Below are positions 46,422-56,819 of a DNA stretch of 64,000 nucleotides, piece by piece. The stretch is taken from NCBI GenBank assembly GCA_963848825.1, contig CAWKFA010000008.1, forward strand, positions 62,001-126,000, written 5' to 3'. The position numbers and the translations under genes are program-made. Positions within the stretch are counted from its first letter, which is position 1. Each line of letters opens with the position of its first letter. The notes beneath the pieces are model-generated. The model was not told where the DNA came from. It searched no databases and worked only from the letters and a program-made list of their open reading frames with translations. This DNA comes from CAVVSQ01 sp963848825 (GTDB taxonomy: Bacteria > Planctomycetota > Planctomycetia > Gemmatales > Gemmataceae).

Positions 46422-47713
46422 TGCTGGACGCGCAATTTATTCGCGACAACCTCGACGCCGTAAAGACGAACTGCCGCAATCGGGCTGTGCCGGCGGACCT
46501 CGACCGTGTCGTCGCGCTCGATGACCAACGTAAAGAGTTGCTTCAGAAGACGCAACTATTGCAGCAGCGCCGCAATGAAAGCTCCAAGCTAATTCCGACC
46601 GAGAAGGACAAGGCCAAGAAACAGGCCCTCATCGAAGAGGGGCGTGTTGTCCGCGATCAAATCGCCGCGCTCGAGGCCCAGGCTAAACAGGTTGAAGAAG
46701 ATTTGTACGTCCTCCTATCCGCCATTCCGAACATGACCCATCCGGACGCGCCCGTGGGCGCGACGCCGGCCGATAACAAGGTCCTGCGCGTCTGGGGCCA
46801 GCGTCCCACCTTTGACTTTCCCGTCAAGGATCATGTGGCCCTTGCCGAGGCGCTCGACCTCGCGGATTTCGAGGCAGGCGCGGCGGTCGCAGGTCAGAAA
46901 TTTTATTATTTGAAAAACGAGGCAGTGCTGCTCGAACTGGCGCTGGTGCAGTACGCTTTCTCCAAGCTCATGGAAAAGGGCTACACGCCGATCATCACCC
47001 CGGACGTGGCCCGTGTCGAGGTGCTCGAAGGTATCGGCTTCATGCCACGCGGGCCCGAGACGCAGATCTACAGCCTGGCGAATACCGATCTTTGCTTGAT
47101 CGCGACCGCGGAAATAACTCTCGGCGGCATGCACCGCAACCAAATTATCGACGAACTGCAATTACCTATCAAATACGTCGGCCTGTCCCATTGTTTTCGA
47201 ACCGAGGCAGGAGCCCCGGGCCGGGATACGCGCGGGCTGTACCGCGTTCATCAGTTCACCAAGGTCGAGATGTTCGTGTTTTGCACGCCCGACCAAAGTG
47301 AGGCGGTGCATCTGGAGCTTCTGGCCGCCGAGGAAGCAATCTTCCAGGGCTTGGGTTTGCCCTACCACGTAATCGATACCTGTTCGGGCGACCTGGGAGG
47401 ACCGGCTTACCGCAAATATGATCTCGAGGCCTGGATGCCGGGGCGTGGGCAGGGCGGCGAATACGGAGAGGTTACGAGCACTTCCAACTGCACCGACTTT
47501 CAGGCCCGCCGGCTCAACATTCGTTATAAAAGCCCGCAGCACAAGGGAACGCGTTACGTGCACACGCTCAACGGCACGGCGGTCGCCGTGAGCCGTGCGC
47601 TCGTTGCCCTCCTGGAGAACTACCAGCAAGCCGATGGTAGCGTGCGCATCCCCGACGCCTTGCGTCCCTGGCTTGGGGGCAAAAGTCATATCAGCCGGGC
47701 CGTAAGTGTCTGA
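46421..47713 (+). CDS. serS: Seryl-tRNA synthetase
   Basis: 430 residues. Charges tRNA-Ser. It starts MLDAQFIRDNLDAVKTNC; the N-terminal ~110 residues are the two-helix coiled-coil arm (DDQRKELLQKTQLLQQRRNE). Class II core: GYTPIITPDVARVE (motif 1 region), LIATAEITLGGMHRN, SHCFRTEAGAPGRDTRGLYR (motif 2), and NGTAVAVSRALVALLENYQ (motif 3). No frame break. Overlap with the stop of citrate synthase (TAATG) means translational coupling; a synthetase after gltA is an unusual neighbour. The 246 bp that follow hold no gene that I can support. Confidence 0.95.
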   Translation: MLDAQFIRDNLDAVKTNCRNRAVPADLDRVVALDDQRKELLQKTQLLQQRRNESSKLIPTEKDKAKKQALIEEGRVVRDQIAALEAQAKQVEEDLYVLLSAIPNMTHPDAPVGATPADNKVLRVWGQRPTFDFPVKDHVALAEALDLADFEAGAAVAGQKFYYLKNEAVLLELALVQYAFSKLMEKGYTPIITPDVARVEVLEGIGFMPRGPETQIYSLANTDLCLIATAEITLGGMHRNQIIDELQLPIKYVGLSHCFRTEAGAPGRDTRGLYRVHQFTKVEMFVFCTPDQSEAVHLELLAAEEAIFQGLGLPYHVIDTCSGDLGGPAYRKYDLEAWMPGRGQGGEYGEVTSTSNCTDFQARRLNIRYKSPQHKGTRYVHTLNGTAVAVSRALVALLENYQQADGSVRIPDALRPWLGGKSHISRAVSV

Positions 47714-47959
47714 GCCGGTGAGCCCTATGCGAGCCTCGCAAAGGCTGCCATCCTCTAAATTTCCCGGATTAACGGGATATTACGTCTATTCCCTAAATAA
47801 TGGCCTTGAGCCATTCTTCTTCAACTTCCCCCGTCGTCCTACCGATCTAGGACTTATAGACGCCTTGGCCTAGGCCGGGGATCTTGGGAAGCTCCTTGCC
47901 GCATCAGTGTCGCTTGCCCAGGTTCCCAGCCCGTGGAATTAACAACGGAGTGCGAACCC

Positions 47960-50900
47960 ATGAGCCTGTTTTCGTTTTTTTCGCGTCGCGACAAAAAAAA
48001 TAACAAGAAATCAGCCAAGCCCACGCGATCCAAGGCCAAACTAACCGTTGAAGCGCTGGAAGATCGCTTTCTGCCAAGCAGCAGCACCATCAGCGGCTTT
48101 GTTTTCGCAGACGCCAATAACAACGGACTTTATGACCCAGGTGAGGCACCCATCGCCAATGCGCCGGTGCAATTGCGCGACGCCGGCAATATCATCATTG
48201 GCAATACCACGACCGATGCCAACGGCTTCTATAAGTTCAATCAGAACAATAGCATCAATGCGACGCCCGTGACCTTGACCAAAACGCTCTCCTTCCCGAC
48301 CACGCAGACCGATTACACTTTGTCCGGCGGCGTCGATCAGTTCGATCCGTCCCTCGGCCAGCTCCAATCGGTGCAAATCACGCACGACGGTTCCATAACC
48401 AGCGACATCAGCGTTGAAAACACCAGCACGATCTCGACCTCGGTGATCAAGGGGGTCGTGAGCGGCTCGCTGGAATTGACGGGCCCGAGCGTGGATATTG
48501 CTTTGAGCCTGTCGCAAAACGCGGGCACCTTTAGTGCCTCGCAATTTGACGGCACTCTCGACTACACCGGGACCAGCGGCACCGACTTTGGCGCCAAGCA
48601 GGCCTCCGGCAACAAGGCCGTGACCCTGACGGGCGCGAGCATGAATCCCTACATTGGGACGGGCCAGGTGTCGATGACCGAAAATGCGGTGGCCTCATCG
48701 TCCGCTTCCGGCGGCGGCAACCTCAATGTTTCCCTCAACAGCACGGGTAAGTCCACGGTCACGGTGGTTTACTCTTATATTCCCAGTAATGATCTCAAGC
48801 CGGGCGATTACGTGGTCATTCAGACCGTTCAGCCACCCGGTTACACCGACGGCAAGGAATCCGCCGCGGGCGTCGTGATCCCCCATCAGCCGAACGTCGA
48901 TGTCATTCCCGTCACGCTCGATGGGATCAACGATTCGTCCAACAACGATTTTGGCAAACTCACGCCGGCGGGGATTTCCGGTTATGTCTATGCCGATGGC
49001 AACAACAACGGCCTCAAGGAACCGGGCGAGGCGGGCATTCCCGGCTCGACCATCACCCTGACAGGCACCAATGATCTGGGGGCAGTCTCCCAGACCGCCA
49101 CCACCGACGCCAGCGGCCTTTATCAATTCACGAACTTGCGGCCTGGCTCCTATACCGTGCAAGAGACGCAGCCATCGAACTGGCTGGACGGTATGGACAC
49201 AGCGGGTTCCCTGGGCGGCAACGTCACCAACGATCAAATCGCCAACATCACTTTGCCGTCCGGCGCGTCGAGCATGGGAAATAACTTCGGCGAGTTGAAG
49301 GCCGCTGGTCTGTCCGGTTACGTCTACTCTGATGCCAACAACAATGGCATCAAGGAAGTTGGCGAAGCGGGGATCGGCGGAGTGACCATAACGCTGAGCG
49401 GCAACGATGACCTGGCGCCGTTTCCCAAACTGCCGTCACGGACGCCAATGGTTTTTATCAGTTCACCAGTTTGCGGCCGGGAAGTTATACGGCGCAAGAG
49501 ACCCAGCCGGCCGGTTGGCTGGACGGCAAAGACACCGCTGGCTCCCTTGGAGGTGCGGTGACCGATGACCAGATCGCCGGCATTAACATTGCGGCCGGGG
49601 CGACGGCGCTGAACAATAACTTTGGCGAGCTGAAATCGTCGAGTGTGTCCGGCTACGTGTATGCCGACGGGAACAACAACGGCTTCAAGGACCCAGGCGA
49701 AGCCGGCATCGGCGGGACCACGATCACGCTGACCGGTTTCAATTCGACTGGCCCGGTGAATCAAACGGCGAGCACGGACGGCAACGGCTTCTATCAATTC
49801 ATTAACCTGGCGCCAGGCACCTACTCCGTGCAAGAAACCCAGCCCGCGAACTGGATGGACGGCAAGGACTCGGCAGGCTCGCTGGGCGGCACCGTGACCA
49901 ATGACTTGATTGCAGCCATCAACGTTCCGGCCGGCGCCGCGGCGCTAAATAATAACTTTGGCGAGTTAAAGTCCTCGAGCATTGCTGGCTTTGTCTATGC
50001 GGATGGCAACAATAACGGCGTCAAGGACCCTGGCGAAGCCGGTATCGCCGGCACCACGATCACGCTGACAGGCAACAATTCCGCGGGCGCGGTCAATCAG
50101 ACAACCAGCACGGATGCGACCGGGTTTTACCAGTTCAGCAACTTGAGCCCGGGTACTTATGTCATCAGTGAAACGCAACCGGCAATCTGGCTTAATGGCA
50201 AGGACGCCATCGGATCTCAGGGTGGAACGCAGGGCATTGACGTATTCAGCAACGTCATCTTGCCCGCGGGCGTGGATGGCATCAACAATAACTTTGGCGA
50301 ATTGATGTCAGCCGGGCTGTCGGGCTTTGTTTATGTGGACGCCAATAATAACGGTACCAAGGACCCAGGCGAGGCCGGCATACCGGCCTCGATCGTGACC
50401 CTCGCGGGCTTCAATGATCAGGGCCCGATTTCGCTGGCGGTGGCTACCGATGCCAATGGCTTTTACCAGTTCCAGAACCTCCGGCCGGGCACCTATGCCC
50501 TGACGGAAACGCAGCCCGCGAACTACCTCGACGGCAAAGACACGATTGGCAGCCAGGGCGGCATTATGGCCAACGATAACTTCAGCAACATCGTTCTCGC
50601 CGCCGGCGTTCTTGGCACCAACAACAACTTTGGCGAGTTGTCGCCGGCCAACGCCGATCTGGGCATCGTGAAAACCGCCAGCGCCTCAACCGTCCTGGTG
50701 GGCAGCACAATTAACTATACGCTCACGGTGACCAATTACGGCACCTTCGCCGCCCAGAACGTGCAAATCGTCGATAATCTGCCGCCCGATGCCACCTACC
50801 TGAGTGCTTCGGGGACGGGTTGGAGCGTCACCCAGGCCAACGGGACGATCACGGCCACCATGCCGGCGCTGGCGGCCGGGGCCACGACGCAGCTCAACGT

Positions 50901-51774
50901 CGCACTCAAGGCACCCATTGTGCCGGACTCGCTTGTCAATACTTCCATCGTGTCCTCCTCGACGCCGGACAGCAATCCCAACAACAATACGAGCACCGTC
51001 ACGGTGACCGTTTACAATCAACCGGGCACCACGTTCCCCCAGGGCATCACCCCGCTCGCGATCAACTTCGGCAAACTGCCGCCGCTCGGGAAGATTCAGT
51101 TAATTACGCCGAATGCCGCGGCTTACATCAATCCCGTGCTGCTTGGCGAAATGACTTACGTCAGCGGTGCCTATGCGACTTTCCTGGGACGGGCGCCTTC
51201 GCAGAGTGAGTTCGCGACGGCGGTCAGTCAAATGACTGCCGGGGTTTCAGCTGCCACGATTGCCGGTAACCTCTGGAACTCAAGCGAACACCGGGCTCAG
51301 CAAGCTTCGATGCTTTACAAAACCTTCCTTGGCCGAGCGCCTTCGAGCGGGGAGTTGGCTGCCGCGGTGCAGACGCTGCAAAGTGGCACCTCCGAGATCA
51401 ACTTCTCGCTCAGCCTGGTCAACTCCGCCGAGTTCCAGTCCACGCACGCTACGCCGACAACGATCGTCACCGGGTTATACCTCGATGTTTTGAATCAGGT
51501 GCCTGATACCTCCACGGCGCTCCAGGCGACCAGCATGTTGTCCAATCAAAGCCTGAGCGCCTTCGCGCAATCGCTGATGAACTCCACCGCGGGGCTGGGC
51601 AACATTGTCAACAGTGCCTACCTTGCGATCCTGCGCCGGGCTGCCAGTCAGGCGGAGATCCAAAGCTGGGTTTCCCAGTTGCAGGGCAACACGGCCAGCA
51701 TCGATCAGATGGAGATCAGCCTCCTGTCCTCGCCTGAGTTTTACCAGCTTGCTCTGAAATCGACGACGGTTTGA
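47960..51774 (+). CDS. Large extracellular protein with SdrD-like repeats, DUF11-type and DUF4214-type domains (one frame shift)
   Basis: About 1271 residues. The N-terminus is short, basic and phase-typical for giant planctomycete surface proteins (KLTVEALEDRFLPS). One divergent SdrD B-like unit (~45-100) and a Ser/Thr-rich domain follow, then five close repeats of ~111 residues from 48974 on, each starting SGYVYADGNNNG...PGEAG and ending NNFGEL; these are Ca-binding SdrD B/Cna-B-like folds. Then a DUF11-like domain (NADLGIVKTAS...GSTINYTLTVTN) and a C-terminal DUF4214-like tail (AYATFLGRAPSQSEF; LYKTFLGRAPSSGEL). The frame changes near 49420, in repeat 2 of the set. Likely secreted and surface-bound, for adhesion or S-layer-like cover. 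The start ATG at 47960 has GGAG 10 bp upstream. Confidence 0.85.
48974..50645 (+). repeat. Five tandem ~335-bp coding repeats
   Basis: Units begin near 48974, 49312, 49645, 49981 and 50317 with the coding motif for SG(Y/F)VYADGNNNG, so the period is about 333-338 bp. DNA similarity is high enough that unequal crossing-over or assembly collapse could change the copy number; the frame shift near 49420 falls inside the second unit. Confidence 0.8.
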
Positions 51775-51842
51775 TAGGAGCACGCCGGTTGTGGACGACC
51801 TGCCGGAGATGGCGCTAGGGTAATAGCCCGGCGTCGATGAAG

Positions 51843-51884
51843 AACAGGTCCTCGATGGGGAGATCGAGGGCCTGTTTCTTTTTG
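51843..51884 (+). terminator. Intrinsic terminator after the SdrD-like gene
   Basis: Stem AACAGG(T)CCTCGAT with ATCGAGG(G)CCTGTT (14-bp arm with one T-G mismatch; loop of about 6) followed by TTCTTTTT. It ends the transcript of the gene stopping at 51774. The rest of the 343-bp gap to 52117 shows only a good ribosome site (ggagga) before the next gene. Confidence 0.8.
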
Positions 51885-52117
51885 CGCTGGCACTAGTCGG
51901 ACGTCCTGTTGACGTTGGCAAGAACATTTAAGGTTAATGCCGGTTGACCGGATTATTCAGAATTTACTCAGGATGTCATGAGGTAGCGGCTGTCAAAAGG
52001 GGGGGAGGGGCGAAACCTCTTCGCCGTAGGCCGGTTGTAAGCCGAAAATGAAGAGTGTAACGTTGGCGGGCGTCTGGCCTTGACGGACCACCGCTCAACC
52101 ACCACGGAGGATAAGCC

Positions 52118-53824
52118 ATGAAGGCCCTGACGGTAAGCGGATTGTGCCTGGTGCTGGCAGTGGTCTCGACCCAATCCTTTGCCGAGGACATTCAATTTCG
52201 TCCCGCCATTTCCTCGTTGGGACGACCCTCCGCGCTGCATGCCGCTCCGGACGTTACGCCGGTGTCCTTCACGACGCCGGCGCCCGCGCCACCAGCCGCG
52301 ATAGGTATAGGCCTGGGCCTTCCCACCGCATTGAGTGGTGCGGCTTCAACGGGCGTGGCGGATTCGGCTGATGTGGAACGTGCGGCGTTGTCTGCAGAGC
52401 GGCCGCTGGCCTTCGTCCGCGGCCAGGCCGCGGAGGTTTCCATGCAGCCGCTGCCTCTGGGCACGCCTACCAAACAGGAGGCTCCCCGGGCCTTGACGAC
52501 CTCCACGACGCAGGCAGGCCGGGTAGTACCCGTCGCCCTCGACCCCGAGTTCGTGTCACCCATGCCGCGCGTAATGCAGGGGACGACGATGAGTTCGTCC
52601 TGCGGTTGCAGCTGTGGCGTGGGCGCGTCTGCGCCGATGAGCGGCGCCGGGGCCATCCTCGATGGCGGGCAAATGATTTCGATGAGCGACTGCGGTTGCG
52701 GTTGTTTCAACGACTGCGGTTGTGGGTGCGATGACTCCTGCGCCTATCGTGGCCGCCGCTTCTACGCCAGCGCAGCTTACCTGGGCTGGAGCTTTGAGCG
52801 GAAAAACATTCCGCCGCTGGTGACCGTGAGCCCGGTCGGCACCCCTATCAACACCACCGGCGTGCTCGGCCAGCCGACGACCACTACCCTCTTTGGTCAG
52901 GAAAATCAAGAAAACACCTATCACTCCGGTGGACGCTTTAACCTGGGTGTGTGGCTCCCGTGCGGTGACTGGGCCGTGGAGGTTGACTACTTTTTCCTCG
53001 GTCAGAATAGTGCCAACGGGACCTTCGGTTCGGATGGCACTCCGCAGATCGCACGGCCCATTATCCTGGCGGACCAGGAGTTCAGGCAACTCGTGTCCTT
53101 CCCGGGTGTCTTGACGGGTAGCGCCAGCGTGAACACCTACTCGCAGATGTGGGGCATCGAGCTGAACGCCCGGCAAAAGCTGGCCTGCGGCCCCACCTAC
53201 TGGTTTGACATGCTTTACGGCTTCCGCCACCTGGATCTTTCCGAAGGCATTTCCATTGGCGAAAATTTGGTGCAGCTTGGTAATCCGAACCTGGGCATCG
53301 TCATCGCCGACGAGTTCCGTACCCGTAACGTCTTCAATGGCGGCCAGATCGGCATCCAGGGGGAATGGAACTTCTGGCCGCGCTTCCCCCGCTTCTTCCT
53401 GGGCGGCACCTTCAAGGTGGCGGCGGGCAATATGCATGAGCAAGTGAACATCAACGGGTCCACCGCGTACACCTACCTTCCCAACACGCAGGCCGGCATT
53501 TTCAACACCGGCATCCTGGCGGCGGGCACGAACTCCGGCAACCATGAATCCAACCGTTTCGCCGTGATTCCCGAGATGAATTTGAAGCTTGGTTTTGAAA
53601 TCAACGATCACTGGCGGGTCTGGGCAGGCTATGATTTCCTCTACGCCAGCAACGTGGTCCGTCCTGGGGACCAAATCGACCGCCGTGTCAATCCTTCGCA
53701 GCTCCCGCTGCCGAACCCCTTCGGTGCCCAGCCGCTCATCGGGCCAGCCCAGCCGGCTGTCCTGTTTCGAACGACTTCCTTCTATGCTCAGGGCGTGAGC
53801 TTTGGGTTGCAGTATCGCTGGTAA
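52118..53824 (+). CDS. BBP7-family outer membrane beta-barrel protein with cysteine-rich insert
   Basis: 568 residues. Signal peptide MKALTVSGLCLVLAVVST ... FAE. A ~150-residue Ala/Pro-rich stretch is followed by two cysteine-rich blocks, MSSSCGCSCGVG (~165) and DCGCGCFNDCGCGCDDSC (~195). The remainder is a BBP7-type barrel, known from planctomycetes: FYASAAYLGWSFERKNIPPL, WAVEVDYFFLGQNSANG, YSQMWGIELNARQKLACG, FAVIPEMNLKLGFEINDHWR, ending FGLQYRW with an aromatic C-terminus as in outer-membrane proteins. Probably in the outer membrane; the Cys blocks could make disulfide bonds with other envelope proteins. Role unknown. Confidence 0.87.
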   Translation: MKALTVSGLCLVLAVVSTQSFAEDIQFRPAISSLGRPSALHAAPDVTPVSFTTPAPAPPAAIGIGLGLPTALSGAASTGVADSADVERAALSAERPLAFVRGQAAEVSMQPLPLGTPTKQEAPRALTTSTTQAGRVVPVALDPEFVSPMPRVMQGTTMSSSCGCSCGVGASAPMSGAGAILDGGQMISMSDCGCGCFNDCGCGCDDSCAYRGRRFYASAAYLGWSFERKNIPPLVTVSPVGTPINTTGVLGQPTTTTLFGQENQENTYHSGGRFNLGVWLPCGDWAVEVDYFFLGQNSANGTFGSDGTPQIARPIILADQEFRQLVSFPGVLTGSASVNTYSQMWGIELNARQKLACGPTYWFDMLYGFRHLDLSEGISIGENLVQLGNPNLGIVIADEFRTRNVFNGGQIGIQGEWNFWPRFPRFFLGGTFKVAAGNMHEQVNINGSTAYTYLPNTQAGIFNTGILAAGTNSGNHESNRFAVIPEMNLKLGFEINDHWRVWAGYDFLYASNVVRPGDQIDRRVNPSQLPLPNPFGAQPLIGPAQPAVLFRTTSFYAQGVSFGLQYRW

Positions 53825-53867
53825 GGGGAGGTTCGGGGCGAACGGGGCCCTGGCTGCCAGTCGTGAT

Positions 53868-55035
53868 TCAACTTGCCTCGCGTAATAGATCCGCGATGAC
53901 CGCGTCCGCGAGACATTTTCCCTTACGTGTCAGTCTCACCGCGGCTCCTTGGTCCTCGAGCAGAGCCAAGTCCGCCATGCGGGCGATGCCGGGGCCCACC
54001 AGATCGGCCAGGGAATATCCCGTCTGGCTTGCATAGGTGACGCGGTCGATGCCCTCACCACGGCGTAGCTGGACGGCGATAGTTTCCAGGGCCCGCTCGC
54101 GCGGCGGCAACTCTTCCGATTGGAAAAAAGTCGGCAATCCCCGTTGGACTCGCTTCAAATAGCTCGCCAGATCACGCGTCGTCGTTTGCCGGACCCCTTC
54201 CACGTAGCGTGCCGCGCCCTGTCCGAACCCAAAGTAGGCGTGATTGGCCCAGTAGACCTGATTGTGGCGGCAGCAGCGACCCGGTCTGGCGAAGTTGGAA
54301 ATCTCGTAATGCTCGAAGCCTCGACTTTCGAGTACGTCCATCGCGCGCGTGTACATTTCCAGTTCCGTCTCCTCGGTCAGGGGCGCGACGAGTCCCAGCC
54401 GGCGCTGTTTCCACAAACGCGTTCCTTTCTCATAGGTCAGGCCATAGGTCGCCAGGTGGTCCGGCGCCAGGGCGAGGGCATTTTCGAGGTCGCCCAGCCA
54501 ATCTTCCAGCGACTGGCCAGGCACTCCAAAGATGAGATCGATTGAAATGTTGTCGATGTAACGCCGCGCCCTTGCCATCGCGCGGGGCACGTCCGCTGGC
54601 TGATGATCGCGTTCCAACGCCTGCAACAGGTGCGGCACGAACGATTGGGCACCCAGGCTTAAACGATTGACGCCATGCTCGGCAAGGACACGAATTTTGG
54701 CCTCGTCCAAAGTGCCGGGGTTGGCCTCCACGGAAAACTCATGACCGGGCAACAAGGGGAGCCACGTCAAGACGCGCTGGAGCAATGTGGCCAGTTGTTT
54801 GGTACTCAAATGCGTGGGTGTGCCGCCCCCCAGGAAAAGCGTCTGCACAGGCTGCGGTTCGCCGAGCGTACGTAGTTCGATCGCGAGCGCGTCAATATAT
54901 TCGTCAATGCGTTCATCCTGGCCAACAGCGACGGCGAAATCGCAATAGCCGCAGTGATGCGCAGAACGGTACATGCACATAGGCGGCGCGCGGCCAGCGC
55001 CAGGGAGGACGGGGATCTTCGGCATGCGTGGGCAT
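53868..55035 (-). CDS. hemW: HemW-like radical SAM protein (one frame shift near N-terminus)
   Basis: About 389 residues. HemW inserts or handles heme and resembles oxygen-independent coproporphyrinogen oxidase but lacks that activity. Radical-SAM cluster PFCAHHCGYCDF is restored by one C near 54961; without it the visible frame starts too late and misses the first Cys. The true start is ATG at 55033-55035 (MPTHAEDPRPPWRWPRAAYV). Further features: TLFLGGGTPTHLSTKQL, IDLIFGVPGQSLEDWLGDL, HYEISNFARPGRCCRHNQVY. The C-terminal winged-helix-like domain ends in LADAVIADLLREAS. Confidence 0.88.
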
Positions 55036-55138
55036 AAGCTTAGTTTACAGCGATTGCAGAATTAAGAATTTCAGAATGCAGATTACAAACGGCGGCTTGC
55101 AAGCATGTCTTGAAATCTGCAATCATGTCAGGAGCATC

Positions 55139-55834
55139 ATGGACATTGATCTTAATAGCGATCTTGGCGAGGGCTGCGGCCTTGACACCGACATTATGCC
55201 CCTGGTGACGTCGGCCAATATCTGCTGCGGCGGGCATGCCGGCGATTATGCAACTTCGTATGCGGCCCTGGGTTTGGCCAGCCGCGATGGGGTCACCGTG
55301 GGAGCTCATCCGGGCTATGAGGACAGGGCCAATTTTGGACGGCAAAATCTAGATTTGCCCGAGGACCAGATATATTTTCTCTGCATCTTCCAGGTCGGTG
55401 GCCTGACTGCATTAGCGCGAGATCTTGACGTTCCGGTGCGCGATCTGAAGCCGCATGGCGCGCTTTACAATCAGGCTTGCCAGGACGACCGTTATGCACG
55501 CGCCATCGCCGAGGCGGCTGAAGTCCTGGGATTGCCGCTGCTGGGCATGCCGGGCACGCGCATGGAGGCCATGGCGCATCTGCGTTGTCAGTTTGTGCCG
55601 GAAGGCTTCGCGGATCGGCGTTATCTGCCCGACGGCACCCTCGTTCCACGCGCGCGTCCTGATGCGCTCATCGCGGACCCGGAGGAGGCTGTCCGCCAGG
55701 CGGAATGGCTGATTCGGGACAAAGGGGTGCGGTCGCTCTGCGTTCATGGCGATAACCCTGAAGCCGTCACCTTTGCGCGTAACTTGCGGTCCGAACTACA
55801 GCGGCTTGGCTTCACCGTGCGAGCATTCGCATGA
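55139..55834 (+). CDS. pxpA: 5-oxoprolinase subunit A (LamB/YcsF family)
   Basis: 231 residues from MDIDLNSDLGEGCGLDTDIM, with an AGGAG ribosome site. Family marks: VTSANICCGGHAGDYATSY, GVTVGAHPGYEDRANFGRQN, RDLKPHGALYNQACQD and SLCVHGDNPEAVTFARNLR. With PxpB and PxpC it hydrolyses 5-oxoproline (pyroglutamate) to glutamate using ATP. It overlaps pxpC by ATGA. No pxpB is seen here, although the three are usually together. Confidence 0.92.
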   Translation: MDIDLNSDLGEGCGLDTDIMPLVTSANICCGGHAGDYATSYAALGLASRDGVTVGAHPGYEDRANFGRQNLDLPEDQIYFLCIFQVGGLTALARDLDVPVRDLKPHGALYNQACQDDRYARAIAEAAEVLGLPLLGMPGTRMEAMAHLRCQFVPEGFADRRYLPDGTLVPRARPDALIADPEEAVRQAEWLIRDKGVRSLCVHGDNPEAVTFARNLRSELQRLGFTVRAFA

Positions 55835-56742
55835 GCCTTCACGTGCTGGATTCCGGCCTGGCGACACGGGTTGTTGACTTCGGTCGGCCCGCGAGCCGTA
55901 GCCTGGGCGTACCTGTCGGTGGAGCGGCGGACCGCGCCGCCCTGGCATTGGGGAACGCCCTCGCCGGCAATGCCGCCCCCACGCCGGCACTGGAAATATG
56001 CCTGAAAGGGCCAGTGCTCAGGGCCGAGGCGCAAGTTGCCGGTGTCCTTTTCGGCGCCCCATTTTCCATCACGAGCAGTCGTCAAACCCTCAAAGCGGGC
56101 ACGACATTTACGATGAGCGCCGGCGAGGAGCTGCGCATTGGCGGCGCCGCCGACGGCCTGTGCGCTTATCTGTGTATTCGCGGCGGCCTGCAGGTGCCGA
56201 AAATCCTTGAAAGTTCATCCGCCCTCGAACCCATCAAGCCCGGGGACACTATCCCATGTCCGGCGGGATCTCTCGGACGAAGATTTTTCCCGCCCGAAGT
56301 CTCGGATGAATTACGTGAAGGAAGGCATTTCTTGCGGACGTTGCCGGGGTTGCAGGCGGCATCGTTCGATGAGGCAGCGTTTTATGCTGAGGAGTTTGTT
56401 GTCACGCCGGCGATGGATCGCATGGGGATTCGTCTCGAAGGCGGTGCCTTCGACTTACCGCCCGGTGAACTTGTGTCCGAACCGGTGAGTCCTGGCACGG
56501 TGCAGGTAACGGGCAACGGCCAGTGTATCGTCCTGGGCGTCGACGGACAAACGATTGGCGGCTATCCGAAAATCGCCCAGGTTATTCAGGCCGACCAGGA
56601 TCATCTTGCCCAGTTGCGCCCCGGCGACCGGCTGCGGTTTCGCAAGGTTACGCTGGTGGAGGCGACCGGCTTTTACCGGCAGCGCCAGGCTTTCATCGAG
56701 ACGTGGGGCCGCCGTGCCCTTAATTCGCTGGACGGTTGCTGA
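55831..56742 (+). CDS. pxpC: 5-oxoprolinase subunit C (biotin-dependent carboxyltransferase-like, KipA/AHS2)
   Basis: 303 residues. LATRVVDFGRPASRSLGVPV, ADRAALALGNALAGNAA, MDRMGIRLEGGAFDLP and NGQCIVLGVDGQTIGGYPKI are the typical AHS2-domain motifs. It would work with PxpA and PxpB in 5-oxoproline cleavage. The start codon overlaps the PxpA stop (ATGA), so translation is coupled. The N-terminus is a complete domain start, and no AHS1 (PxpB) domain is fused to it. Confidence 0.9.
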   Translation: MSLHVLDSGLATRVVDFGRPASRSLGVPVGGAADRAALALGNALAGNAAPTPALEICLKGPVLRAEAQVAGVLFGAPFSITSSRQTLKAGTTFTMSAGEELRIGGAADGLCAYLCIRGGLQVPKILESSSALEPIKPGDTIPCPAGSLGRRFFPPEVSDELREGRHFLRTLPGLQAASFDEAAFYAEEFVVTPAMDRMGIRLEGGAFDLPPGELVSEPVSPGTVQVTGNGQCIVLGVDGQTIGGYPKIAQVIQADQDHLAQLRPGDRLRFRKVTLVEATGFYRQRQAFIETWGRRALNSLDGC

Positions 56743-56819
56743 CGGATGCGTACATTGTAGTTTTAAGCGCCCGCGTGACGGCGCGGCTGCGCGGCGCAAA
56801 TCCTTGACTGGAAATCAAT

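Noticed and set aside
52556..53674. Open frame on the minus strand (372 codons) opposite the BBP7 gene
   Set aside because: The plus strand has a complete signal peptide, Cys blocks and barrel; the minus frame is a GC-bias artefact.
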